Both the position numbers and the translations under genes were made by a program. From assembly GCA_963794605.1 (NCBI GenBank), contig CAWCEN010000004.1, positions 1-64,000 on the forward strand: 64,000 nucleotides of DNA, read 5' to 3'. Origin of the DNA: VAXT01 sp963794605. GTDB taxonomy: Bacteria; Actinomycetota; Thermoleophilia; Gaiellales; Gaiellaceae. Positions 50,148 through 57,858 of this stretch are shown here, one piece after another (the first letter of the stretch is position 1; every line of letters starts with the position of its first letter). Under the pieces are notes generated by a model, which saw only the letters and a program-made list of their open reading frames with translations, was not told where the DNA came from and searched no databases.

Positions 50148-50207
50148 TAGTCGGCGACTATAGCCCACTCGGTTCGACCTGCCCCGCGTGCTACGGTCTC
50201 GCTATGT

Positions 50208-50218
50208 GTGTTTTACAC
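50208..50218 (+). promoter_or_regulatory. Candidate PadR operator
   Basis: GTGT-TTT-ACAC, an AT-rich palindrome in otherwise GC-rich DNA, 20 bp before the PadR ATG. PadR proteins commonly repress their own gene through short palindromes with ATGT/ACAT-like arms. It may overlap the -10 region. Confidence 0.45.
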
Positions 50219-50238
50219 TGTAACTCGCTGCGAGCGGC

Positions 50239-50640
50239 ATGAGGGGCCGCATGGAGCTCCCCCGCCACGCCCGCGGGCGGCGGCGCCTGGGTCCCGGCCG
50301 CTGGCAGGTTCGTGCACGGCTCGAACGTTTCACCGAGCCCGCCGTCCTGCTCGTTCTGCGCGACAACCCGGGCCACGGCTACGAGCTTCTGGAGAAGCTC
50401 CAGGAGCTGATGCCCGCCGAGCGGATCGACATGGGCAACCTCTACCGGATCCTGCGCTCGCTCGAGCGCGACGGGCTCGTCGACTCGACCTGGGACGACA
50501 ACGCACCCGGGCCGGCCAAGCGGGTTTACGTGATCACGCAGTCGGGCCGGCGTGTGCTTGCCCAGTGGGTCGAGGCCTTCAGCAAGATCGAGCGCCAGAT
50601 CGAACGATTCAGAAAGCGCTACGAGGAGCAAAGGGGGTGA
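50239..50640 (+). CDS. PadR-family transcriptional regulator
   Basis: 133 aa with a winged-helix core: VLLVLRDNPGHGYELLEKLQEL, NLYRILRSLERDGLVDSTWDD and KRVYVITQSGRRVLAQWVEAF. The C-terminal helix (KIERQIERFRKRYEEQRG) would dimerise. It probably represses its own two-gene operon from the palindrome at 50208. An ATG at 50251 is an alternative start. Confidence 0.93.
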   Translation: MRGRMELPRHARGRRRLGPGRWQVRARLERFTEPAVLLVLRDNPGHGYELLEKLQELMPAERIDMGNLYRILRSLERDGLVDSTWDDNAPGPAKRVYVITQSGRRVLAQWVEAFSKIERQIERFRKRYEEQRG

Positions 50641-50819
50641 ACATGCACCACGGACGAAGACACTTCCGTCGCCGCGGAATCGGCCATCGCTGGTACGAGC
50701 CCGAGCGCGTTCTCGAGCGCCTCGAGGAGTATCAACGCGACCTCGAGCAGGAGCTCGCAGACGTCGCCGACCTCATCGGCCGCCTGAAGAAAGACCAGCC
50801 CGAGAGCGTGAAGCTCTAG
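50637..50819 (+). CDS. Small coiled-coil protein paired with PadR
   Basis: About 60 aa. A His/Arg-rich head (MHHGRRHFRRRGIGHRW) precedes a helical segment with heptad-like pattern (RVLERLEEYQRDLEQELADVADLIGRLKKDQ). The GTG at 50637 overlaps the PadR stop (GTGA) but the ATG at 50643 has better spacing to GGGGG. The His-rich head could bind metal; it may be a co-sensor for PadR. Confidence 0.7.
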   Translation: MNMHHGRRHFRRRGIGHRWYEPERVLERLEEYQRDLEQELADVADLIGRLKKDQPESVKL

Positions 50820-50834
50820 CGGTGAAGTCGCCCG

Positions 50835-50857
50835 CGGAGGCGGGAACCCCGCCTCCG
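50835..50857. terminator. Hairpin between convergent PadR operon and EF-G2 gene
   Basis: CGGAGGCGGG pairs with CCCGCCTCCG around AAC, 16 bp after the small-protein stop. No T-tract on either side; a stable barrier hairpin rather than a textbook terminator. Confidence 0.5.
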
Positions 50858-50911
50858 CCGACGGCTATCCCCGCTTCCTTTCCGTAGCTCTGCGGCGGCT
50901 TTCTGCGAAAC

Positions 50912-52963
50912 CTAGACCTTCGCCTCTTCCTTTTCCTTTTTCGAGTCTTCGATCAGCTTCTGCGCGACGTGGCTCGGCACCTCGTCGTAGCGCAGGAACT
51001 GCATGTGGTAGTCGCCGCGGCCGCCGGTCATCGACGTCAACGCCTGGCCATAGGTGAGCATCTCGGCCATCGGCACCTCGGCCTTGATCCGCGTCATGCC
51101 GGCGGTCGGCTCCATGCCCTGCAGGCGTCCACGCCTCGAGTTGAGGTCGCCGTTGACCGAGCCGACCGTGTCGTCGGGAACCGTGACGTCGACCTCCATG
51201 ATCGGCTCGAGGAGCACGGGGTCCGCCTGCTCGTAGGCCTGCTTGAACGCCATCGATCCGGCCACCTTGAACGCCATCTCCGACGAGTCGACCGTGTGGT
51301 ACGAGCCGTCGACGAGCAGAACGCGGACACCCTGCACGGGGGCGCCGGCGAGCTCGCCCTGCGCCATGGCCTCCTGGATGCCCTTGTCGACCGCCGGGCG
51401 GAAGCCCTGGGGGATGACGCCGCCGACGATCTTGTCCACGAACTCGTAGCCGGTGTGACCCGCGATTGGCTCGAGCACGATGTGCGCGTCGCCGAACTGC
51501 CCGCGGCCGCCGGTCTGCTTCTTGTAGCGACCGTGGCCCCTCGACTCCTTGCGGATCGTCTCGAGGTACGGGACCTGAGGCGGGTTCAGGTCGACCTCGA
51601 CCCCGAAACGGCGCTTTAGTCGGTCGACCGCGACCTCGACGTGCATCTGGGTCATGCCCGACACGAGCTGCTCGCCGGTCTGCGGGTCGCGGCGCAGTTG
51701 GAGTGTCGGGTCCTCCTCGCTCAGCCGGCGGAGCGAGGTGGCCACCTTCTCCTCGTCTCCCTTGGCCTTCGGGGTGATCGCAAAGCTCATCACCGGCTCC
51801 GGAAAGTCGAGGCTCGGGAGCTCGATCTGCTGGTCCGCATCGAGGAGCAGATCGCCGGTCATCACGTCTTTGAGCTTCGCGACCGCCCCGAGGTCGCCCT
51901 CGCCGAACTCGTTCGCAGACTCGTGCTCCTTGCCCTGAAGCGTGAGCAGTGCACCGACCCGCTCCTTGCTGTGCGTCCGCACATTGGCGAGCGTCGCGTC
52001 GGATGAGATCGTGCCCTTGAGGACGCGGAAGACGTTGATCCGGCCGGAGAACGGGTCGGCGACGGTCTTGAAGATGAACATCGCGCTGGTCGCGCCCTCG
52101 ACCTCGATCGGCGAGCCCTTCTTGGCCGGCGACGGCACGCCTTCGACGAGGAGGTCGAGCACTGCAGTCGTGCCGAGGTTCTTCGTTGCGACGCCGCACA
52201 TGACCGGGAAGAGCTCGCCGCGGGTGACGGCGCTCTTGAGCGCAGACGCGACTTCCTCCGGCGACAGCTCCTGCCCGTCCAAGTAGCGCTCCATCAAGGC
52301 CTCGTCGGTCTCCACGACCGAGTCGAGGAGTTGCGTGCGGTACTGCGCGACCTGCTCCGACAGCTCGGCCGGGATCTCGCCGGGCTTGCCCTCGCGTTCG
52401 CCGTCGGGGCTCGAGTAGCTGCTCATGTGGAGGAGGTCGACGATTCCGCTCAGCTCGTGCTCCGCTCCGATCGGCAGGTGGACGGCGACGCACTGGTTCC
52501 CGAATTGCGCGCGGAGCTGCTCGAGCACCCGGAAGAAGTCCGCCCGCTCGCGGTCGAGCATATTCACGAAGATGACGCGCGCGAGGCCGAGCTCTTCGGC
52601 CCGGTTCCAGTTCCTCGTCGTCTGCACCTCGGCGCCCATCACGCCGCTGACGGTGACGAGGGCGCCCTCGACGACGTGGAGCGCGGCGATCGCGTCGCCC
52701 TGGAAGCTGGGCTCGCCCGGTGTGTCGATGAGGTTGATCTTGCGGCCCTGCCATTCGAGGTGGCAGAGCGTGTCCGCGATCGACATCTGGCGCTGCTGCT
52801 CGTCCTCGTCCCAGTCGGAGATCGTGCTGCCCTGCTCGACGACGCCGAGCCTGTTCGTCGCGCCCGCCTGGAACAGCATCGCCTCGACGAGCGAGGTCTT
52901 GCCGGTGCCGCGGTGACCGACGACGGCGACGTTGCGGATCTTTCCGGGCTCGACTGCGGGCAT
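50912..52963 (-). CDS. EF-G-like GTPase (EF-G2 type)
   Basis: 683-aa translational GTPase with all five EF-G domains. G1 is GHRGTGKTS and G3 is DTPGEPSF, but G4 reads NMLD instead of NKMD, and the switch I RGITI is replaced by QMSIAD. Domain IV (GGRGQFGDAHIVLEP) and the C-terminal GRLQGMEP are kept. Such paralogues lack full translocase activity in some bacteria; the role here is unknown. The ATG lies 162 bp from the WhiG/FliA sigma gene on the same strand. Confidence 0.9.
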   Translation of the reverse strand: MPAVEPGKIRNVAVVGHRGTGKTSLVEAMLFQAGATNRLGVVEQGSTISDWDEDEQQRQMSIADTLCHLEWQGRKINLIDTPGEPSFQGDAIAALHVVEGALVTVSGVMGAEVQTTRNWNRAEELGLARVIFVNMLDRERADFFRVLEQLRAQFGNQCVAVHLPIGAEHELSGIVDLLHMSSYSSPDGEREGKPGEIPAELSEQVAQYRTQLLDSVVETDEALMERYLDGQELSPEEVASALKSAVTRGELFPVMCGVATKNLGTTAVLDLLVEGVPSPAKKGSPIEVEGATSAMFIFKTVADPFSGRINVFRVLKGTISSDATLANVRTHSKERVGALLTLQGKEHESANEFGEGDLGAVAKLKDVMTGDLLLDADQQIELPSLDFPEPVMSFAITPKAKGDEEKVATSLRRLSEEDPTLQLRRDPQTGEQLVSGMTQMHVEVAVDRLKRRFGVEVDLNPPQVPYLETIRKESRGHGRYKKQTGGRGQFGDAHIVLEPIAGHTGYEFVDKIVGGVIPQGFRPAVDKGIQEAMAQGELAGAPVQGVRVLLVDGSYHTVDSSEMAFKVAGSMAFKQAYEQADPVLLEPIMEVDVTVPDDTVGSVNGDLNSRRGRLQGMEPTAGMTRIKAEVPMAEMLTYGQALTSMTGGRGDYHMQFLRYDEVPSHVAQKLIEDSKKEKEEAKV

Positions 52964-53125
52964 GCGAAGACTCCCTTTCGGCTGGTTTGCGGCGATCTTA
53001 GCGAGGGTCGTCCTGGGGAAAAACCGTCACGGACCCGGCGCGTCCGCGACACAGACATGTCACACCTTCATCAATAGCATCGTCAGAGGGAGGAGGCTGG
53101 GTGCGCCTTAAGAAAGGCCGCGCGG
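52964..53125. other. Intergenic region between sigma factor and EF-G2 gene
   Basis: 162 bp. On the plus strand GGGAGGAGG precedes GTG 53101, but the frame is a 58-codon antisense reading of the sigma gene. On the minus strand it carries the leader of the EF-G2 gene; no clear promoter boxes were found. Confidence 0.5.
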
Positions 53126-53911
53126 TCAGTCGCCGTCGCCGCGCGACGGTGCTCCCGACAGGCGGGCCTTCAGACGCAGGATCGCCTTCGTGTGCAGTTG
53201 CGACACGCGCGACTCGGTCACGCCCAGCACCTCGCCGATCTCGCGCAGCGTCAGCTCCTCGTAGTAGTAGAGCGTGACGACGAGCTTCTCGCGCTCGGGC
53301 AGCCGCGCGATCGCCTCGCCGAGCGCCTCCTTGAGCTCCGTCTGGGCGAGGGCCGTCTGCGGTTCGGGGCCCTGCGTGTCCTCAATCGTGTCGATCAAAG
53401 CGACCTGGTCACCCCCGGAGGACGAGATCGTCCACAGCTCGTCGAGGGCCGCGATCGACGAGCGCGAGATCTCCGTGAGGCTGTCCTCGAGCTCGTCGGT
53501 GCCGATGCCGAGCTTCCCGGCGATCTCTTCGTCCGTCGGGGCGCGGTGCAGCTTGGCTTCCAGCTCCGCGATCGCCCGCTCGATGTGCCGGGCGCGGGCA
53601 CGCACGGATCGGGGGACCCAGTCCATCGCGCGCAGCTCGTCGATGATGGCGCCCTTGATGCGCGCGATCGCGTACGTCTCGAACTTCACGTCGCGGTCAG
53701 GGTCGTAGCGCTCGATCGCGCCGATCAGTCCGAGTAGACCGTACGAGACGAGATCGCCCTCGTCCACGTGCGCGGGCAGCCCGCTGCCGAGTCGGCCGGC
53801 GACGTATTTCACGAGCGGCGCGTACGTGAGGATCAGCCGGTCACGGATCGCCTTGTCGCGCGACTTCTGGAACTCCTGCCAGAGGGAGGCGGTTTCGTCG
53901 GTCTGGACCAC
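53126..53911 (-). CDS. RNA polymerase sigma factor, FliA/WhiG (sigma-28) type
   Basis: 261 aa with region 2 (YAPLVKYVAGRLGSGLP, DLVSYGLLGLIGAIERYDP, FETYAIARIKGAIIDELRAMDWVPRSVR), region 3 (APTDEEIAGKLGI) and region 4 (LPEREKLVVTLYYYEELTLREIGEVLGVTESRVSQLHTKA). The two-part region 2.4-3.0 (DWVPRSVR) marks the FliA/WhiG group. It controls motility or developmental genes in relatives; no flagellar gene is in the window. Confidence 0.95.
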   Translation of the reverse strand: MVQTDETASLWQEFQKSRDKAIRDRLILTYAPLVKYVAGRLGSGLPAHVDEGDLVSYGLLGLIGAIERYDPDRDVKFETYAIARIKGAIIDELRAMDWVPRSVRARARHIERAIAELEAKLHRAPTDEEIAGKLGIGTDELEDSLTEISRSSIAALDELWTISSSGGDQVALIDTIEDTQGPEPQTALAQTELKEALGEAIARLPEREKLVVTLYYYEELTLREIGEVLGVTESRVSQLHTKAILRLKARLSGAPSRGDGD

Positions 53912-53944
53912 GCGTAGAGAATACGGCCCTCGGCCGCCGAATCC

Positions 53945-54130
53945 TCAGCGGGGGCGACTCGCGAGCAGGGCGCGCAGCCCGAAAGTCCCGATCCAGAGCG
54001 CCAGCACTGCTGCCGCGATCCCGATCACGAGCGCGGAACCGCCCGCCTTGATCGCCGTGAACGCGATCCCGATGAAGAAGACCGCGAGAAAGAGAAAGAG
54101 CACCCCGAGAGCCCTACGGTGAGCCGCCAC
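53945..54130 (-). CDS. Small two-TM membrane protein, 61 aa
   Basis: GTG-initiated: a basic start (MAAHRRALG), two hydrophobic segments (LFLFLAVFFIGIAFTAI and ALVIGIAAAVLALWIG) and a basic tail (ASRPR). No family recognised. Lies 33 bp upstream of the sigma gene and divergent from tRNA-Trp. Confidence 0.7.
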   Translation of the reverse strand: MAAHRRALGVLFLFLAVFFIGIAFTAIKAGGSALVIGIAAAVLALWIGTFGLRALLASRPR

Positions 54131-54181
54131 GCGGCGACTCTACTGGCCGCAGAGACCGCGACTACAATCGAGACGCAACCC

Positions 54182-54254
54182 AGGGGCGTAGCTCAACTGG
54201 CAGAGCACCGGTCTCCAAAACCGGGGGTTGCAGGTTCGAGTCCTGCCGCCCCTG
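54182..54254 (+). tRNA. tRNA-Trp (CCA)
   Basis: 73-nt cloverleaf: acceptor AGGGGCG/CGCCCCT with discriminator G, anticodon stem CCGGT/ACCGG with loop CTCCAAA (anticodon CCA) and T arm GCAGGTTCGAGTCCTGC. No CCA tail is encoded. A TACAAT -10 box (54163-54168) lies 13 bp upstream. In many actinobacteria this tRNA precedes secE-nusG; that is not so here. Confidence 0.97.
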
Positions 54255-54352
54255 TAAGAGGAACACTGAGAGCGAACGACGCCCGTGCTACCCCGTACTT
54301 CCCGTCTTCGCTTTTCCACGAGCGCAGCGGCGACGCCAACCAGCATGTGCGC

Positions 54353-54943
54353 CTAGATGATCGAGGCAGCGACGACGATCAGCCAGGTGATGGTAATTGC
54401 GTAGTGCGTACGCTCAATCAGTCCGAGCGCGACACGTCGAATCGGTTGGACCACAATGGCGGTTCCGGTCGCGATCGCCGATGCCGTGACGAGCCACCCG
54501 AGCGGGCCGAGAACGGCGGGCTTGCCGGTCCAGTCGATGTGCGACGCCGCGACCGCGATCGAAGCGAACGCCGTCCCGGCGAGCAGTATGTGGATCCGAC
54601 CGGTACGCGTAAGCGACCGAAGATTCTCCGGCTCGCGATCGGTCATGAACCCGGAGACGAGGAGCCGGACGACGCCGTAGACGTAGAGCCAGCCGAGGGA
54701 TTTCGCGTCGGTCTCTTGCCCCAGCCCGACCGCGATGAGGATCGCCCCGACGCCCTGCAGCACGACCATTATGCGGTAGCCGACATGGTATGAGGTCCAC
54801 CCGTAATCGCTGACGGCGTATCGGGTCGGATTCAGCCCGGTCGGCAAGAAGTGGAGCGAGATGAGGATGACGCCGGACGCTGCCACGCAGACCAGGCCGA
54901 TGAGCGCCGAGACCATGCGGAACCCTATGCGCTGCGAACCCAT
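54353..54943 (-). CDS. DUF998 membrane protein
   Basis: 196 aa with six hydrophobic segments. The LNPTRYAVSDYGW motif in the first extracytoplasmic loop is typical of DUF998. Function unknown. Confidence 0.85.
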   Translation of the reverse strand: MGSQRIGFRMVSALIGLVCVAASGVILISLHFLPTGLNPTRYAVSDYGWTSYHVGYRIMVVLQGVGAILIAVGLGQETDAKSLGWLYVYGVVRLLVSGFMTDREPENLRSLTRTGRIHILLAGTAFASIAVAASHIDWTGKPAVLGPLGWLVTASAIATGTAIVVQPIRRVALGLIERTHYAITITWLIVVAASII

Positions 54944-55009
54944 TCGGGTTCAGATCGGGCGTACGCAGGAAAATGACGTCGAACGCCCCGTCGCCACCAG
55001 GCGAGAGCC

Positions 55010-55588
55010 TTAGTGCGCGCCGTTCGCGATCGCGACCGCCTCCAGCCGCGAGTGCGCGCCGGTGGCGCGGAGCACGTGCCGAATGTGGTTGCGCACGGTC
55101 TCGGTGCTCAGGTTCAGCTCGGCCGCGATCTGAGTTGTCGACCGGCCGCGCTCGAGGAGGTCGAGCACTTCGCCCTGGCGCGGCGTGAGCTTCAGGTCGG
55201 GATGCGCATGCGGCTCCTCGACCATGCCCGAGACCTGGCCGAAAACGCCGACCACGTGCTCGCCGCGAAACACCGGCACGGAGCTGACGTCGACAGCCAC
55301 CCGCCCACCGTCCGCATCGACGATCGCGACATTGGCGTCGGTGACCCGCTCGGTCCCGACAACCTTGCGCGCAAACAGCTCCCGCGCGCGCCGGGTGTCC
55401 TCCGGCGCGATGACGGACGTGAACTGCCGGCCCCGCACATCACCGACGATCCGCTCCGCAGCCGGGTTCAGCCAGCGGACGACGCCGCTCGTATCGATGA
55501 CGTAGCTCGGCACGTTGACGTGCTCCAGCGCCTGCTCGAGACCCATCGATTGCAGCGCGGAGACGGGCACGGTGAGAGTGTGCCGCAT
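55010..55588 (-). CDS. PAS-LuxR transcriptional regulator
   Basis: About 192 aa: PAS domain (residues 20-130: SYVIDTSGVVRWLNPAAERIVGD) and LuxR-type HTH (LTPRQGEVLDLLERGRSTTQIAAELNLSTETVRNHIRHVLRATGAHSRLEAVA). No phosphoreceiver domain, so it should sense through the PAS pocket. An 11-bp hairpin sits in its leader. Confidence 0.93.
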   Translation of the reverse strand: MRHTLTVPVSALQSMGLEQALEHVNVPSYVIDTSGVVRWLNPAAERIVGDVRGRQFTSVIAPEDTRRARELFARKVVGTERVTDANVAIVDADGGRVAVDVSSVPVFRGEHVVGVFGQVSGMVEEPHAHPDLKLTPRQGEVLDLLERGRSTTQIAAELNLSTETVRNHIRHVLRATGAHSRLEAVAIANGAH

Positions 55589-55601
55589 CGGTCCAGACAG
55601 C

Positions 55602-55635
55602 CGTAAGCGGGCCAACCCTGGAAAGCCCGCTTACG
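55602..55635 (-). other. 11-bp hairpin in the PAS-LuxR leader
   Basis: CGTAAGCGGGC pairs with GCCCGCTTACG around a 12-nt loop, 14 bp before the LuxR start and 16 bp after the end of the upstream gene. No T-tract follows. It may separate the two genes or affect LuxR translation. Confidence 0.5.
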
Positions 55636-55651
55636 ACCGTGGACTCGCGGC

Positions 55652-56233
55652 TCAGGTAGCGGCGAGCCGACTTCTGCGGTTGTGCCGCCCGGTGAAGTAC
55701 ATGACTCCGATCAGGAGCGTCAGACCGAATGCTCCGAGGACAGCTCCGATACCGGCGACGCTCCAATCGATGCCCGACGAGTCAGGCGGGACCGGCGGGT
55801 TCGACGCCTCGATGAGGTCGAGCCGCCCGCGAGGGTCGATCGGCGCGTACAGCTGCACCTTGTGCTGAAGCAGCGCCATGTGGCGAGCATCCGTGATCGG
55901 AGTCGAGCTCACCGAGGACGCTGCGTCCGTTTGGACGTTGGAAGCAAGTGCGGAGACCGGGACGGCGACCGGCTGCGAAGAGGCAGCGTCCGTGCGCACG
56001 TTCGATCCTGGCATGGAGGGCTGGAGAGAAGCGGCGTCGGTGCGAACGTTCGACGCCGGTAGGGAGAAGGCCGTGACCGAAGCGTGGAGATCGTCCGCGT
56101 AGAGGCGGGCGCCGCCTCCGCTCTCGAACATGGCGTTCATCGTCGTCGCCTGTGCACTCGGTGCGGCGACCGCCGCCACGGCGAGGGCGAGTCCGAGGCG
56201 TGCGACGAGTCGGCGGGAACCTTTGACCTTCAT
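55652..56233 (-). CDS. Exported repeat protein with C-terminal membrane anchor
   Basis: About 193 aa. Signal peptide (MKVKGSRRLVARLGLALAVA, cut near AQA), a stalk with three copies of SNV(R/Q)TDAAS spaced by Pro/Ser/Val, then a TM helix (IGAVLGAFGLTLLIGVMYF) and a basic tail. The ATG at 56233 is fixed by AAGGAGG. Divergent from the Crp gene, which may regulate it. No family recognised. Confidence 0.75.
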   Translation of the reverse strand: MKVKGSRRLVARLGLALAVAAVAAPSAQATTMNAMFESGGGARLYADDLHASVTAFSLPASNVRTDAASLQPSMPGSNVRTDAASSQPVAVPVSALASNVQTDAASSVSSTPITDARHMALLQHKVQLYAPIDPRGRLDLIEASNPPVPPDSSGIDWSVAGIGAVLGAFGLTLLIGVMYFTGRHNRRSRLAAT

Positions 56234-56307
56234 GACGCCTCCTTGGGGGCTTGTCGTTTTCATTGAGGACACCGTAGGAAGCTCGGAGCCCCGCGTCGTT
56301 CGCCGCC

Positions 56308-56991
56308 GTGACACTCGAAGTGTCAAACTCGTCACACATCGTGGAATGGCAGCTGCTCGCCGACGTCCCCGAGGAGGCGCTGCACGCGTTGCTCACAATC
56401 GCGCGGCGCCGGACGTTCACGCGCGGCGAGGTGGTCTTCCACCGCGGCGATCCGGCCGATTCGCTGAACCTGATCCGGAAGGGGCGGTTCTCCGTCAGCA
56501 TCGCGACTCCGCTCGGCGACACTGCGATGCTCTCCGTCCGCGGGCCCGGCGACGCCTTCGGTGAGCTCGCCCTGCTCGGGGAGCCCGTCCGCTCCGCGAC
56601 CGTGAGCGCGCTCGAGCCTGCTGAGACGTACTCGATCTATCGCGCCGACTTCGAGCGGCTTCGCCACGAGCATCCGATCGTCAACGACGTCCTCGCCGGA
56701 ATCCTCAGCGACCGTCTAAGAAGGCTCTCGGAACAGCTCGTCGAGGCGTACTACGTGCCCGCAGATCGCAGGGTGCTCCGGCGCGTGTGCGAGCTGGCCG
56801 AGCTCTACGGGACCGGCGAGGAGGAGGTTGTCGTCCCGCTCACGCAGGAGGAGATCGCCGAGCTCGCGGGCACCTCTCGGGCGACCGTGAATCGGGTGCT
56901 GCGGGAGGCCGAGCGGCGCGGCTCCGTCGAGCTACGGCGCGGCCGAACGGCCATCCTCGATCTCGCCGAACTCGTGCGGCGCGCGGGTTAG
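56308..56991 (+). CDS. Crp/Fnr-family transcriptional regulator
   Basis: Up to 227 aa: cNMP-binding domain (FTRGEVVFHRGDPADSLNLI, GDAFGELALLGEPVRSATVSA) and a C-terminal Crp HTH (LTQEEIAELAGTSRATVNRVLREAERRG). No Fnr-type cysteines. The GTG at 56308 falls inside a perfect palindrome (56309-56325); a GTG at 56341 would start the protein directly before LLADVPEEAL and leave the palindrome as an upstream operator. Divergent from the exported repeat protein. Confidence 0.92.
   Translation: MTLEVSNSSHIVEWQLLADVPEEALHALLTIARRRTFTRGEVVFHRGDPADSLNLIRKGRFSVSIATPLGDTAMLSVRGPGDAFGELALLGEPVRSATVSALEPAETYSIYRADFERLRHEHPIVNDVLAGILSDRLRRLSEQLVEAYYVPADRRVLRRVCELAELYGTGEEEVVVPLTQEEIAELAGTSRATVNRVLREAERRGSVELRRGRTAILDLAELVRRAG
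56309..56325 (+). promoter_or_regulatory. Perfect palindrome, candidate Crp autoregulatory operator
   Basis: TGACACT-CGA-AGTGTCA, a 7-3-7 perfect inverted repeat at the putative start of the Crp gene, followed by GTCACAC. The TGACA half-site resembles, but does not match, the TGTGA half-site of classical Crp. Confidence 0.5.
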
Positions 56992-57000
56992 ACGCGTCGA

Positions 57001-57831
57001 CTAGTCGTGCTTGCCGTGGCCGCCGCCCTGGTGGCCGCGCCCGCCACCGCCACCGCCGCCCCCGTGCCAGCCGCCTCCGTGGTGCCCGTTCCCGTGCTGC
57101 TCCTCGTTGCTCTGGTGGTCGTGGTTCCCATGGTTGTCGTCGTCGTGCTTCCCGTTCTTTCGACCCCAGCCGTGCTGATGGCCGCTCTCTCCCTCGCTCC
57201 CTTTCCCTTTGCCATTGCCCCTGGACTTGCGCCGCGAATGCCCCGGGGGCCCGGTGTGGACGTGGTTTCGGTCGCCCTTGCCCCAGCCCGGCCGAGTTCC
57301 ACTCCCGACCGGAGGAGGTGGGGGCGGCGCTGCGGGCGGAGGCCCTGCCGGCGGAGCGGGCGGCGCGAGCGGCGCCGGAGGAGGCGGTTGCGGTGGCGGC
57401 GACGGTGGCGCCTTCGGACGGCCCGCGCGGGGAGGCTTCGGCTTCGGCTTGTGCGGAGCGTGACTCGATCCGGCCGATCCCCTCGACCGAGAGCTGTGCC
57501 TGGGCGGAGTCTTGGGCTCCGTCCGAACGAACACGATCGACTGCGACTCCGACGCGTGTGTCGAGGCGTGCTTGGCAGAAGTCGCGGCGATTCGAGCCTT
57601 CTGGGCCCGCAGCGCCTCTGCCCGCGCGATTCGCGCCGCCTCCGCCCGCAGACCGGTCAGCGAGTTGAACAGATCCGAGCCCGGCGCGGCCACATGGATG
57701 GCCGGCGGAACGGAGGCCAGCGCTTTCTGGGCCGCATCGTCGTCGATCGCGGCACGCCATAGGTACCCGGCACTCACCGCAGTCGCGACAAGTGCAGACA
57801 GCCGGACCGCATGCGGCGTCAGCACGGACAA
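57001..57831 (-). CDS. Low-complexity membrane-anchored protein with Pro-rich and His/Gly-rich tail
   Basis: 276 aa. A single TM near 10-25, an Ala-rich helical stretch (residues 55-85), a poly-Pro region (about 140-175) and a C-terminal tail rich in His, Gly, Asp and Asn (such as HGNHDHQSNEEQHGNGHH). The tail could bind metal ions such as Ni, Zn or Cu. The frame has normal GC3 for this window and a plausible start, but low complexity lowers certainty. Confidence 0.6.
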   Translation of the reverse strand: MSVLTPHAVRLSALVATAVSAGYLWRAAIDDDAAQKALASVPPAIHVAAPGSDLFNSLTGLRAEAARIARAEALRAQKARIAATSAKHASTHASESQSIVFVRTEPKTPPRHSSRSRGSAGSSHAPHKPKPKPPRAGRPKAPPSPPPQPPPPAPLAPPAPPAGPPPAAPPPPPPVGSGTRPGWGKGDRNHVHTGPPGHSRRKSRGNGKGKGSEGESGHQHGWGRKNGKHDDDNHGNHDHQSNEEQHGNGHHGGGWHGGGGGGGGRGHQGGGHGKHD

Positions 57832-57858
57832 CAGTCTGGCGCGTACATCGGACGCCGT

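Noticed and set aside
53101..53280. Plus-strand GTG ORF behind a perfect GGGAGGAGG ribosome binding site
   Set aside because: Only about 58 codons, antisense to the sigma factor, and Arg/Ala/Ser-rich as expected for a shadow; the purine run is probably chance or belongs to minus-strand leader DNA.
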